Assembly (NCBI GenBank): GCA_023423795.1
Contig: JAFAEX010000277.1
Location: 1-26,364, forward strand
Length of the DNA stretch: 26,364 nucleotides
Direction of reading: 5' to 3'
Source: Chloroflexota bacterium
GTDB lineage: Bacteria > Chloroflexota > Chloroflexia > Thermomicrobiales > UBA6265
The notes below the pieces were generated by a model. It saw only the letters and a list, made by a program, of their open reading frames with translations, was not told the origin of the DNA and made no database searches. This document shows positions 15,475-23,733 of this stretch, one piece after another (the first letter of the stretch is position 1; every line of letters starts with the position of its first letter). The position numbers were made by a program, and so were the translations under genes.

Positions 15475-16662
15475 ATGGACCCGTCCCGTTTCGACTCGCT
15501 GGCCAAGGCCCTGGCAGGCCCCGGCACCCGCCGGGGCCTGCTCGCGGCCCTCGCCGCGCTGGCCCCGGCCGCCGCGGCCGCACAGGGGAAGCACCGGCGC
15601 GCGGGCGGCGCCGGGGGCTCGGCGGAAGGCCAGGGCGGCGGCCCGGGGGCCGAGAACTGCGCGGCCAACGGCCAACGGTGCGGCAAGGGCTCCGGCAAGC
15701 GCGGCAAGCCCTGCGCGAAGTGCTGCTCACGTTTTTCCATCGCCCAGGCCAACGGCAGGCGCCGCTGCTCGTGCAAGCCCGCCGGGACGCCCGCCCGCAC
15801 CGCGGTCCACTGCTGCTCGGGCCAACGCAGCGCCGGCGGCTTCTGCGGGGCCTGCGACCCTGGGCTGGCCGCGTGCCCCGGCGGCTGCGCCGACCTGGCC
15901 ACGGACGACGCCAACTGCGGGGCATGCGGCAACGAGTGCCAAGCGGGGCAGACGTGCGCCGGCGGAGCGTGCGTGGCGTGCCTCGGCGATGCCGGATGCG
16001 GCGACGGGCAACGCTGCTGCTCCGGAGCGTGCGTGGACCCGGATACCGACCCCGCCAACTGCGGCGGTTGCGGGGTTGCCTGCAGCGCCACGGATATCTG
16101 CGACGGCGGCACGTGCGTGTGCGTCCCGGACGACGCGGCCGCCTGCCGGAACAAGGCGTGCGGCCCCGCCGTCAACAACTGCGGACAGACGGTCACGTGC
16201 GGCATCTGCGGGGTCTGCCTGACCTGCCAGGGAGGGACCTGCGTCGCGGATCCGACCCAGGCCGGCACCTGCTGCGACGGCACCGCCGGGGTGTGTGCTG
16301 GAGGGGTTTGCACCCCATGCACCACCTTCCCAAACAGCGCCTGCGACCCGACGACCGGCTCCTGTGTCTGCACCGCGACGTGCGGCGGGAAGGCCTGTGG
16401 GGCGGACGACGGATGCGGCGGGATCTGTACGACAGGCACCTGCCCGACCGACGAGACGTGCCAGCCCGACGGCGCCTGCCTGCAGAACCTGAATCTGTTC
16501 CAGTGCCTGTGCGGCGACAACTCGACCCCGTCCAGGTGCGTCCGGGACCAGTGTCGGCGGGGGTACGACACGGTCTGCGGCGAAGCGTGCAGCGGTTCGC
16601 AGGGGTTCTACGGACTTGGCACGCCCGGGACCGGGTGCGGCCTCGGCACCTGCACACCTTGA
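15475..16662 (+). CDS. Exported cysteine-rich repeat protein
   Basis: A 395-residue protein with about 60 cysteines by hand count. Residues 19-36 (TRRGLLAALAALAPAAAAAQ) form an arginine-pair plus hydrophobic segment, likely a Tat-type signal. A Gly-rich stretch follows (about 40-58), then Cys-rich repeats. Two units, DDANCGACGNEC near 143 and TDPANCGGCGVAC near 190, follow the common N-C-G-x-C-G-x-x-C pattern of extracellular Cys-rich repeats, each trailed by a C-x-x-G-x-C pair. The C-terminal part (CLCGDNSTPSRCV) differs from the repeats. Many disulfides imply a rigid extracellular or wall-attached protein. ATG 15475 has GGAG nine bases upstream, and the frame ahead of it is not protein-like. 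Precise role unknown. Confidence 0.78.
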   Translation: MDPSRFDSLAKALAGPGTRRGLLAALAALAPAAAAAQGKHRRAGGAGGSAEGQGGGPGAENCAANGQRCGKGSGKRGKPCAKCCSRFSIAQANGRRRCSCKPAGTPARTAVHCCSGQRSAGGFCGACDPGLAACPGGCADLATDDANCGACGNECQAGQTCAGGACVACLGDAGCGDGQRCCSGACVDPDTDPANCGGCGVACSATDICDGGTCVCVPDDAAACRNKACGPAVNNCGQTVTCGICGVCLTCQGGTCVADPTQAGTCCDGTAGVCAGGVCTPCTTFPNSACDPTTGSCVCTATCGGKACGADDGCGGICTTGTCPTDETCQPDGACLQNLNLFQCLCGDNSTPSRCVRDQCRRGYDTVCGEACSGSQGFYGLGTPGTGCGLGTCTP

Positions 16663-17150
16663 GATCGCCGAACGCCCGGGCCACCGGCAGGAACGCTTCC
16701 CGGGCTCGGGGGAGCGATCCTGCCGAGCCATCGCGGCGGGACGCTACGCCACCGTCCCACGAACGGCCATGTTCGGGACGGTTGCCGTGGGCAAGGCGCC
16801 GTTCTCGCGCTGGCAATGCCACCCATTTCGGCGAGCCCCGGCCGGCGGAATATGGCCTTCGGCGGATGCCCCCGGCGGGCAGCGGGCGAATCGTTGGAGG
16901 CACGCGCCCATCCCGCGCCGCGGCCGCCGACGCGTCTCGGGACCTCGTCGTACCTCGACTCTTCGATCTGCCAATGAGGGCTTGGACATCCTCAGGATGA
17001 CGGGGTGCACGCGCTCGCGGCCCGTATCTGGCGGTTCAGCCTGCCGGGATGCGCTGGCGCACCGGTCCCCTTGCCCGCCCCATGGCGGCATGCCACCATC
17101 CTGACGGTCGAGGGCCGGACCGCGCGGCGGCCGGCGTGCGGGAGGGCGGG
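16663..17150. other. Gene-free stretch before manB
   Basis: No gene is supported. GCCCGGG (16674-16680) and CCCGGGC (16699-16705) could form a weak hairpin after the Cys-rich gene. ATCCTCAGGATGAC (16989-17002) may be a degenerate copy of the repeat type at 11129-11202. Confidence 0.4.
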
Positions 17151-18524
17151 ATGTCGGATACCCCCATCGATGCGGCGCGGATCGCCGCGCTGTTCAAGGC
17201 CTACGACGTGCGCGGCGTGGTTCCGGGCGAGTTGTCCCCGGACATCGCCTATCTCGCCGGGCGGGCGCTGGTGGCGGCGCACGGCCCGTCCGAGGTGGCG
17301 GTCGGGCGCGACATGCGCTTGTCCGGCCCGGCCATCGCCGGCGCGCTGATCGACGGCATCCGCGACGGCGGCGCGGACGTGGCCGACCTCGGGCTGGTGT
17401 CTAGCGACGCGCTCTACTTCGCGGTGGGCCAGTACGGCTACCCCGCCGGGGTGATGGTCACCGCGTCGCACAACCCGCCGCAGTACAACGGACTGAAGAT
17501 GTGCGGCCCCGAGGCCCGCCCGATGTCGCTGGACGGCGGGCTGGGCGCGGTGCGCGACGCCATCCTCGACGGCCGCGCCTTTGGGCCGCCCGCCGAGCGG
17601 CGGGGAGACGTGCAGGAGCGCGACATCCTCGACGCCTACGCCGAGCACATGCGCTCGCTGGTGGACGTGTCGCGCATCCGGCCGCTGAAGGTCGCCATCG
17701 ACGCCGGCAACGGGATGGCCGGGCTCACCGTGCCGAAGGTGTTCGAAGCGCTGCCGGTGGAGGTCGTTCCCCTCTTCTTCGAACTGGACGGCAGTTTCCC
17801 GAACCACGAGGCCAACCCGATCGAGCCGGAGAACATCGTCGATCTCCAGAAGGCGGTGGTCGCCCACGGCTGCGACTTCGGGGCGGCCTTCGACGGCGAC
17901 GCCGACCGCATGTTCCTGGTGGACGAGCACGGCACGTTCGTCGGCGGCGACATGGTGACCGCGATGGTGGCGGTCAAGATGCTGGAGCGCTCGCCCGGCG
18001 CGGCGGTGGTCTACAACCTGATCTGCTCGCGCTCGGTGCCCGAGGTCATCGAGGAGCGCGGCGGGCGGGCGCTGCGCTCGCGGGTCGGGCATTCATACAT
18101 CAAGGAACTGATGCGGGAGGAAGACGCCGTCTTCGGCGGCGAGCACTCCGGGCACTTCTACTTCCGCGACCTCTGGTACGCCGACTCCGGGATGCTGGCG
18201 CTACTGACCACGCTCGAACTCGTGTCGGAGGCAGGGCAGCCGCTGTCGCAGGTGATCGCGCCGCTGGACCGCCGGGTGCGCTCTGGCGAGATCAACTCCG
18301 AGGTGGCCGACGCGGCGGCCACGGTGGCGAAGGTCGAAGCCCACTACCTCGCCGAGGGCGCGGAAATCGACCACCTCGACGGGGCGACGATCGCCTTCCC
18401 CGACTGGTGGTTCAACCTGCGCGCCTCCAACACCCAGCCGCTGCTGCGGCTCAACGTCGAGGCCAACGACCGCGAGACGCTGCGCCGCCGCACCGACGAG
18501 GTGCTGGCGCTGGTGCGGGGCTGA
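17151..18524 (+). CDS. manB: Phosphomannomutase/phosphoglucomutase
   Basis: A 457-residue alpha-D-phosphohexomutase interconverting hexose 6- and 1-phosphates, feeding GDP-mannose or similar donors. The four family landmarks are in order: the phosphoserine loop TASHNP (104-109, Ser106), the metal loop DGDADR (248-253), the sugar loop GEHSGHFYF (from 330) and the phosphate loop RASNTQPLLRL (from 424). The N-terminal FKAYDVRGVVPGEL is also typical of ManB. ATG 17151 follows GGAGGGCGGG; the open frame further upstream is not conserved-looking. The sugar loop GEHSGH is shared by mannose- and glucose-preferring enzymes, so specificity is open. The DUF402 gene follows after five bases. Confidence 0.93.
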   Translation: MSDTPIDAARIAALFKAYDVRGVVPGELSPDIAYLAGRALVAAHGPSEVAVGRDMRLSGPAIAGALIDGIRDGGADVADLGLVSSDALYFAVGQYGYPAGVMVTASHNPPQYNGLKMCGPEARPMSLDGGLGAVRDAILDGRAFGPPAERRGDVQERDILDAYAEHMRSLVDVSRIRPLKVAIDAGNGMAGLTVPKVFEALPVEVVPLFFELDGSFPNHEANPIEPENIVDLQKAVVAHGCDFGAAFDGDADRMFLVDEHGTFVGGDMVTAMVAVKMLERSPGAAVVYNLICSRSVPEVIEERGGRALRSRVGHSYIKELMREEDAVFGGEHSGHFYFRDLWYADSGMLALLTTLELVSEAGQPLSQVIAPLDRRVRSGEINSEVADAAATVAKVEAHYLAEGAEIDHLDGATIAFPDWWFNLRASNTQPLLRLNVEANDRETLRRRTDEVLALVRG

Positions 18525-18529
18525 TCCGG

Positions 18530-19078
18530 ATGGCAGAGATCGAACCGGCCGATATCCCCGCGGGCTGGCCGTCCGGCGAGCATCCGGCCAGCCTGCGGGT
18601 GGTCAAACTGGCGCCGGACGGCACGCCGGTGACGGAATATCCGGGCGAGGTCGTGCCGGGTGGCGCGCCCGCGCCGTGGCTGTGCGTGCGCGCCACCTGG
18701 ACCTACAAGGTGGTCGCGCTCGACGGGCTGGAGTTCCACCCCGGCGACGAGTTGCTGGAGTATTTCTCTCCGACCGAGTGGTTCAACGCGTTCGCGGTCT
18801 ACGCCCCGGATGGCGCGCTGCGCGGCTGGTACGCCAACGTGACCTACCCGACCACGATCGACCCGGCAACGGAACCGCCGACGCTGGGCTGGCGCGACCT
18901 GTACCTGGACGTGGTGGTGCGGCAGGACGGCACGCATACCCTGCGCGACGAGGACGAACTGGAGGAGGCCGGACTGGCCGAAGGCGATCCGGCGCTGCTG
19001 GCGGCGATCCTGCGCGGCCGGGACGCGATCCTGGGGCGGCTGGAGCGCGGCGGGTTCCCGTTCGGAGCGCCGTCATGA
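18530..19078 (+). CDS. DUF402 domain protein
   Basis: A 182-residue protein with a DUF402 fold, related to nucleoside tri/diphosphatase-like and FomD-like proteins that hydrolyse nucleotide phosphoanhydrides. The recognisable core is WYANVTYPT near 101, DLYLDVVV near 122 and the acidic DEDELEEA near 139. The aspartates in these segments bind divalent metal in studied members. It starts five bases after the manB stop, so it is likely co-transcribed, though the ribosome binding site must lie within the end of manB. A link to nucleotide-sugar metabolism is possible but unproven. The N-terminal 60 residues are less typical. Confidence 0.78.
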   Translation: MAEIEPADIPAGWPSGEHPASLRVVKLAPDGTPVTEYPGEVVPGGAPAPWLCVRATWTYKVVALDGLEFHPGDELLEYFSPTEWFNAFAVYAPDGALRGWYANVTYPTTIDPATEPPTLGWRDLYLDVVVRQDGTHTLRDEDELEEAGLAEGDPALLAAILRGRDAILGRLERGGFPFGAPS

Positions 19079-19124
19079 ATCCGCTCCGGTACCTTCGGCG
19101 TATAGCCGAGCGGACCCCTCCCTG

Positions 19125-19153
19125 TTGACAGGCCCACGTCCGTTTGCTACCTT
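19125..19153 (+). promoter_or_regulatory. Promoter of the small Gly-rich protein
   Basis: TTGACA (19125-19130) and TACCTT (19148-19153, weaker -10 match) are 17 bases apart. They give a leader of about 95 bases ahead of ATG 19255, long enough for a regulatory structure, though I recognise none. Confidence 0.55.
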
Positions 19154-19254
19154 GCGTACAGGACGCCACGGAAGACGCCCACTCGGCGCGCTTACCACGG
19201 TGGCTCCAGGTAGGGACGGGCCGAGTGGCCTGATGGGATCCTGGGAGGGAATCC

Positions 19255-19530
19255 ATGAGCAAGTTCGTCTTCGCGCAGGACATCGAGACCGCTGCTTCGG
19301 GCAACGGCGGCGGCGCCGCTGCGTCGGCCAACGGCGGCGCGGTCGCCCTCGGCGACGTCAACTCCGGCGGCAACGTCGGCTCCGCCATCGGCGTGGGCGA
19401 CACCATGGGCACGGTTGCGGTCGATGGCGGCTCGATCGCCAACGGCACCAACCTGGGCGTTTCGGCGAACGGCGGCACCGCCATCGCCGATGCCTCGGGC
19501 GGCAACTACAACGTCGCGTTCGTCAGCTAA
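19255..19530 (+). CDS. Small Gly/Asn/Ala-rich protein, monocistronic
   Basis: A 91-residue protein of no family I recognise. It has no signal peptide and a composition dominated by Gly, Ala, Asn, Ser, Val and Asp, with no Cys, His, Arg, Trp or Pro. Repeating short blocks such as SANGGAVALGD, SAIGVGD, DGGSIANG and SANGGTAIADASGG suggest a beta-rich, possibly solenoid or assembly-prone chain. It is well equipped for expression: a TTGACA promoter, GGGAGGGA (19243-19250) four bases before ATG, and a perfect terminator after the stop. The second half resembles part of the protein at 10353-10826. It may be a structural or secreted surface component using a non-classical route, but that is inference. 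Confidence 0.72.
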   Translation: MSKFVFAQDIETAASGNGGGAAASANGGAVALGDVNSGGNVGSAIGVGDTMGTVAVDGGSIANGTNLGVSANGGTAIADASGGNYNVAFVS

Positions 19531-19567
19531 ACCCTGACGCAGCCGCGGGTTCGCCCGCGACGCGACG

Positions 19568-19602
19568 ATCGGGCCGGGGATTGCTCCCCGGCCCGATTTT
19601 TT
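19568..19602 (+). terminator. Rho-independent terminator
   Basis: A perfect 13-bp stem, 19568-19580 with 19585-19597, encloses the loop TTGC and is followed by a run of T to 19602. It is the strongest terminator in the window and isolates the small Gly-rich gene from the downstream glycosyltransferase. Confidence 0.93.
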
Positions 19603-19614
19603 GTGCCCGAGTTC

Positions 19615-19711
19615 AGTGCCGAGTGCCGAGGAACGAGTCGGCAAGGCGGCGAGTCGGCAAGCGACGGGTGACGCGCCGGCCTACCATTCTCGGCACCCGG
19701 CACTCGGCACT
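19615..19711. repeat. GGCACTCGGCACT inverted repeat, copy 2
   Basis: AGTGCCGAGTGCCG (19615-19628) is repeated inverted at 19698-19711, and further GGCAC units lie inside. The GCACTCGGCAC word links it to 2539-2567. A smaller internal direct repeat, GAGTCGGCAAG, occurs twice between 19635 and 19662. Confidence 0.7.
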
Positions 19712-19825
19712 TCGTGGCCGGCGGCGGTATCCTCACGCCATCCGCGTTTCGCACCCGCCCATGAGGAGCCGACCGCCATCGCCGCAAGCAATTCGCCCGC
19801 CCGGGGGGATGCCGCGCGCCGCCGC

Positions 19826-21001
19826 GTGCTGGTCTACAGCCACGACGGCACTGGGCTGGGGCACCTGCGCATCACCCTCGGCATCGCGACCCAACTGGCC
19901 GCACGCCGCCCGGACGACGCGATCCTGCTGCTGACCGGCTCGGGGCAGACGCCGGCGTTCGACCTGCCGCAGAACCTCGACTGGGTAAAGCTGCCGTCGT
20001 GGCCGCGCCGCGAGGTGTACGCCGACCTGCCGCACCCCGCTTCGCCGGCCGCCCCGTTCCGCGAGGTCGTGTATGCGCGGGAAGCGGTCGCCCGCGCCAC
20101 CGTGCAGGCGTTCGCGCCCGATCTGCTGGTGGTCGATCACGCCCCGGCGGGACTTTTCCGCGAACTGGCCCCGGCGATCGAGTGGCTGCGCGCGGCCCGC
20201 CCGGACGCCAAACTGGCGCTGTTGATGCGCGACATCACCTTCGGGCCGGAGCAGACGCGGACGATCTGGACCAACGAGGCCATCTATCCGCTGCTCGACG
20301 AGGTCTACGACCGCATCCTCGTCTACGGCGAGCAGCACGTCTTCGACCCCATCACCGAATACGGCATGTCGGAGAAGGCGGCGGCGCGGACCCGCTTCTG
20401 CGGCTATCTGCCGCCCCTGCCGGCCCGGCGCTCCCCGGCCGAGGTGCGCGCCGAACTCGGGATTGGCGATGCGCCGCTGGCCGCCGTTTCGGTCGGTGGC
20501 GGCGCCGACGGCGGGCCACTGCTGCGGGCGTTCCTCGGCGGCTGGCGGGAGCACGCGCCGCCGGATCTGGCGGCGGTCGTCGTCGCCGGGCCGCTGCTGC
20601 CGGCTGCGGACCGTGAGGCGATCGAGGCGCTGGCCGCGGACCTGCCGAGTGTCCGGCTGCTGCCATTCGACCCGGACTTTCTCGCGGTCGCGCAGGCCGC
20701 CGACGTGGTCGCCAGCATGGGCGGCTACAATTCGCTCTGCGAAGCGGCGTTCATCGGCAAGCGGGCGGTCATCGTGCCGCGCCTGCCCGGGCCGGAGGAG
20801 CAGATCATCCGCGCCCGGCGGTTCGAAGCGCTGGGACTGGCCACGGTCGTCCCGCCGGAAGACCTGTCCGCGGGCGCGCTGTGGTCGGCCGTGCGCGGGG
20901 AACTGGAGCGCGGCGCGTCCGTCCCGCCGCTGCTGTCGTTCGACGGGGCGCGGGCCATCGTCGAGGAACTCGACGCGCTGGCGGCGCTTCGAGAGGGTTG
21001 A
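19826..21001 (+). CDS. COG4671-type glycosyltransferase
   Basis: A MurG/GT28-like GT-B glycosyltransferase of the type called COG4671. VLVYSHDGTGLGHLRITLGIA is the N-terminal strand and glycine loop. LLVVDHAPAGLFREL follows, and SMGGYNSLCEAAFIGKRAVI is the donor-binding segment near residue 298, followed by PRLPGPEEQIIRARR. The frame is open to 19601, but the upstream part is repeat-derived. GTG 19826 is the last usual start and is adopted here (391 residues); it leaves almost no room ahead of the first strand. A better placed signal is GAGGAG followed nine bases later by ATC 19778, which would give 407 residues. Sugar and acceptor are unknown. It begins the run of glycan genes that follows. 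Confidence 0.8.
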   Translation: MLVYSHDGTGLGHLRITLGIATQLAARRPDDAILLLTGSGQTPAFDLPQNLDWVKLPSWPRREVYADLPHPASPAAPFREVVYAREAVARATVQAFAPDLLVVDHAPAGLFRELAPAIEWLRAARPDAKLALLMRDITFGPEQTRTIWTNEAIYPLLDEVYDRILVYGEQHVFDPITEYGMSEKAAARTRFCGYLPPLPARRSPAEVRAELGIGDAPLAAVSVGGGADGGPLLRAFLGGWREHAPPDLAAVVVAGPLLPAADREAIEALAADLPSVRLLPFDPDFLAVAQAADVVASMGGYNSLCEAAFIGKRAVIVPRLPGPEEQIIRARRFEALGLATVVPPEDLSAGALWSAVRGELERGASVPPLLSFDGARAIVEELDALAALREG

Positions 21002-21049
21002 TCGCGCCGGTGCGGCCACGCCGCCGGCGCTCGGGAGAAGAAGCGCCCC

Positions 21050-22648
21050 ATGCCCGTTTGCATCGCCGGGATGCACAGATCCGGCACCTCGATGGTCGCC
21101 AAGCTGCTGCGCGACGGCGGGCTTTACCTCGGCGACGATGCAGACCTGATGCCGGCCGGCGACGACAACCCGGAAGGGTTCTGGGAATACGCCGACATCG
21201 TCACCCTCAACGACGCCGTGCTGGCCGAAATGGGCGGCGCCTGGGATTTGCCGCCCGACCCGCCGGCGGACTGGGATGCGCCCCGCTTCGACGCGTTGCG
21301 CGCCACCGCGACCAGCCAGGCCGCCCGCTTCGCGGGCTACGATCCGTGGGGTTGGAAAGACCCGCGCAACTCGTTGACCGTCCCGTTCTGGCGGTCGGCG
21401 GTCGGCCCGCTGAAGGTCGTCTGCGTCGTCCGCAACCCGCTCGAAGTCGCGCTCTCGCTGCGGCGGCGCAACCAGTTCTCGCTGGCGCTGGGGTTGTGGC
21501 TCTGGTACGCCTACAACAAGCGGCTTCTGGACGACACCACGCCCGATGAGCGCATCGTCACCCACTTCGACGCCTACTTCGGCGATTCCGCGGGCGAAAT
21601 CCGGCGGCTGCTGGCAGCGGTGGACCTGCCCCACGACGACGGCGCGGTGGCGCGGCTGTCGGGCAACGCGCGCGCCGGCCTGAAGCACCACACCTACACG
21701 ATCCCGGATCTGCTCCAGGCCAACGTCGTCCCGGAAATCGTCAACCTCTACCTCGATCTGTGCGAGGAAGGGGACTTCGCGGCCGGGATCGGGCGCGACC
21801 GGCGGGTTCCGCTCGACGCGTCGGGGTACCGCTCGTCCAGTTTCGGGGCGGACGGTCCGGCCGGCGTCGGACGGATCGACCTTTGGTTCGCCGAGCAGCA
21901 GAGCCTGCTGGCCGAGTTGCGGCTCCACCAGCAGGCCCGGCACGAACTGGAGGGCCGGGTCGCCGAGCGCGACGGCAAGATCCTCGAGCGCGAAGGGCGC
22001 ATCGCCGATCGCGACAACCGACTGGCCGAACGCGACCGCGCGCTGGCCCGGATGACCCAGGAGGTGATGGTGCTGCGGCAAACCGTCGCCGACCAGGCGG
22101 CGCAGGTCGAGGCGCTGTCCGAGCACGCCGCCACGCTCACCCGGCACGAGGCCGACCTGCGCGACCTGCTGGCGCGCGCCCACGACCAGTTGCTCAACAA
22201 GGACCTTGAAATCCTCGGCACGATGGGCGGCGTCCTGTCCCGCTACGCACCGGGCGCGCCGGCGGCGATCTACTACCGCCAACTGGTCGATCGGCTGCGG
22301 GCCGCCGTCGAGAAGCACGTGCCGGCGAATGCCCCGGTGCTGGTGGCGACCTACGGCGACCCGGCCATGCTCGAGGTCGGGCGGCCCGCCAGCGACTTCC
22401 CGCAAGCGGACGGCAGCGTCGCCGCGGACTACACTGCGCTCGACGACGCCGCGGCGATCGCCCAACTCGAGGAGTTGCGCGCAAACGGCGCGGCTTATCT
22501 GATCGTGCCCAGCCCGGCGCAGGCCTGGCTGGCCCGCCAGCGTGCGCTGGCACGGTACCTGGACGATACCTTCCCCGCAGTCGTCCACGAACTGGGGCTT
22601 TGCACGATCTACGCCCTCCGGCCGGCGGCCGAGGCCGCGGCGGACTGA
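21050..22648 (+). CDS. Sulfotransferase with coiled coil and extra C-terminal domain
   Basis: A 532-residue protein. Residues 1-240 are a PAPS-dependent sulfotransferase: GMHRSGTSMVAKLL near 7 is the 5'-phosphosulfate loop and VVCVVRNPLEVALSLRRR near 122 the 3'-phosphate site. DPWGWKDPRNS lies between them. Residues about 273-387 are a heptad-rich coiled coil with repeated AERDGKILEREGRIADRD-like units. Residues about 388-525 form a separate alpha-beta domain (VLVATYGDPAMLE, YLIVPSPAQAWLAR) of a type I have seen attached to glycosyltransferases, without a known function. ATG 21050 starts directly at the sulfotransferase fold. It lies 48 bases after the COG4671 gene and 44 before the epimerase, so it is probably co-transcribed. 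It suggests a sulfated glycan. Confidence 0.82.
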   Translation: MPVCIAGMHRSGTSMVAKLLRDGGLYLGDDADLMPAGDDNPEGFWEYADIVTLNDAVLAEMGGAWDLPPDPPADWDAPRFDALRATATSQAARFAGYDPWGWKDPRNSLTVPFWRSAVGPLKVVCVVRNPLEVALSLRRRNQFSLALGLWLWYAYNKRLLDDTTPDERIVTHFDAYFGDSAGEIRRLLAAVDLPHDDGAVARLSGNARAGLKHHTYTIPDLLQANVVPEIVNLYLDLCEEGDFAAGIGRDRRVPLDASGYRSSSFGADGPAGVGRIDLWFAEQQSLLAELRLHQQARHELEGRVAERDGKILEREGRIADRDNRLAERDRALARMTQEVMVLRQTVADQAAQVEALSEHAATLTRHEADLRDLLARAHDQLLNKDLEILGTMGGVLSRYAPGAPAAIYYRQLVDRLRAAVEKHVPANAPVLVATYGDPAMLEVGRPASDFPQADGSVAADYTALDDAAAIAQLEELRANGAAYLIVPSPAQAWLARQRALARYLDDTFPAVVHELGLCTIYALRPAAEAAAD

Positions 22649-22692
22649 GGGCGCATCGCGGGACCGAGGGGACTCGGGGAAGGGAAACCGTC

Positions 22693-23733
22693 ATGATCCT
22701 GGTCACCGGCGGCGCCGGCTACGTCGGCAGCGTGCTCACCAAGGAACTGCTCGCGCTCGGGGAACCGGTGCGCGTCATCGACACCATGTGGTTCGGCGAC
22801 CAACTCGGGCCGCATGAACGGCTCGAACTCGTCGAGGGCGACCTGCGCAATCCCGATCCGTCGTGGCTCAAGGGCGTCGATTCCATCGTCCACCTTTCGG
22901 GCCTGTCCAACGACCCGACGGCCGATTTCGCGCCCGAACTGAACTCGGAAGCCAACGTCTTCGCGACGCGGCAACTCGCCGAACTCGCCGCCGCCAAGGC
23001 GACGCGCGACGGCAAGCCGATGCGTTACGTCTTCGCGTCCACCTGCTCGGTCTACTACGCGCCGACCACGGCCGACCAGGCCAACGTCAGCGTGATGACC
23101 GAGGACATGCCGATCGCGCCGACCGCCAACTACTCCAAGACCAAGCGGCTGGCCGAGATCGAACTGCTGCGCGTGGCCGACAAGCACCCGCTCTTCGTGC
23201 CCACGATGCTGCGCAAGGGAACCGTTTTCGGCCTTTCGCCGCGGATGCGCTTCGATCTGGTGGTGAACGTCTTCACCCTGCACGCCTGGCGCAACCGGCG
23301 GTTGACCGTGCACGGCCACGGCGAAGCCTGGCGCCCGCTGCTGCACGTCCGCGACGCGGTCGATGCCTACATCCACGTCCTGAACGCGCCGGTCGAGAAG
23401 GTGCAGGGCGAGGCGTTCAACGTCGTCCACAAGAACTACCGCGTACTCGAACTCGCCCACTGGGTGGCCGAGGTGATCGAGCAGAAGTACGGCGTCGAAG
23501 TGGCGGTCAAGCGCGACCGCACCGGCAACTCGGCGTCCCGCTCCTACTTCGTGTCCGGCGACAAGATCACCCGCGAACTGGGGTTCTCGGCCGACCGCGG
23601 CACCACCGAAGCCGTGGTCGCGATCTGGGACGCGCTGGAGCGCGGCGACTTCGGGCCGGAGCCGGAAAAGGACCCGCGCTTCTTCAACATCCGCTGGCTG
23701 AAGGACACCCTGATGGCGGGCGCCGCGGCATGA
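22693..23733 (+). CDS. NAD-dependent sugar epimerase/dehydratase
   Basis: A 346-residue extended SDR acting on nucleotide sugars in the cytoplasm. TGGAGYVG (5-12) binds NAD, FASTCSVYY gives the catalytic serine region, and YSKTK (Tyr147, Lys151) is the catalytic pair. RPLLHVRDAVDAYIHVL and FNVVHKNYRV are the usual C-terminal substrate segments. It matches the NAD-dependent epimerase/dehydratase (GalE/RmlB-like) group, but specificity cannot be assigned. ATG 22693 has GGGGAAGGGAAA a few bases upstream, and the frame ahead lies in the tail of the sulfotransferase. The stop overlaps the RmlD-like start as ATGA. Confidence 0.9.
   Translation: MILVTGGAGYVGSVLTKELLALGEPVRVIDTMWFGDQLGPHERLELVEGDLRNPDPSWLKGVDSIVHLSGLSNDPTADFAPELNSEANVFATRQLAELAAAKATRDGKPMRYVFASTCSVYYAPTTADQANVSVMTEDMPIAPTANYSKTKRLAEIELLRVADKHPLFVPTMLRKGTVFGLSPRMRFDLVVNVFTLHAWRNRRLTVHGHGEAWRPLLHVRDAVDAYIHVLNAPVEKVQGEAFNVVHKNYRVLELAHWVAEVIEQKYGVEVAVKRDRTGNSASRSYFVSGDKITRELGFSADRGTTEAVVAIWDALERGDFGPEPEKDPRFFNIRWLKDTLMAGAAA

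Noticed and set aside
19733..22588. Very long minus-strand open frame (951 codons) opposite the COG4671 and sulfotransferase genes
   Set aside because: It is Arg/Val/Gly/Asp-rich with no domain and is antisense to two clear genes; open antisense frames are expected at this G+C content.
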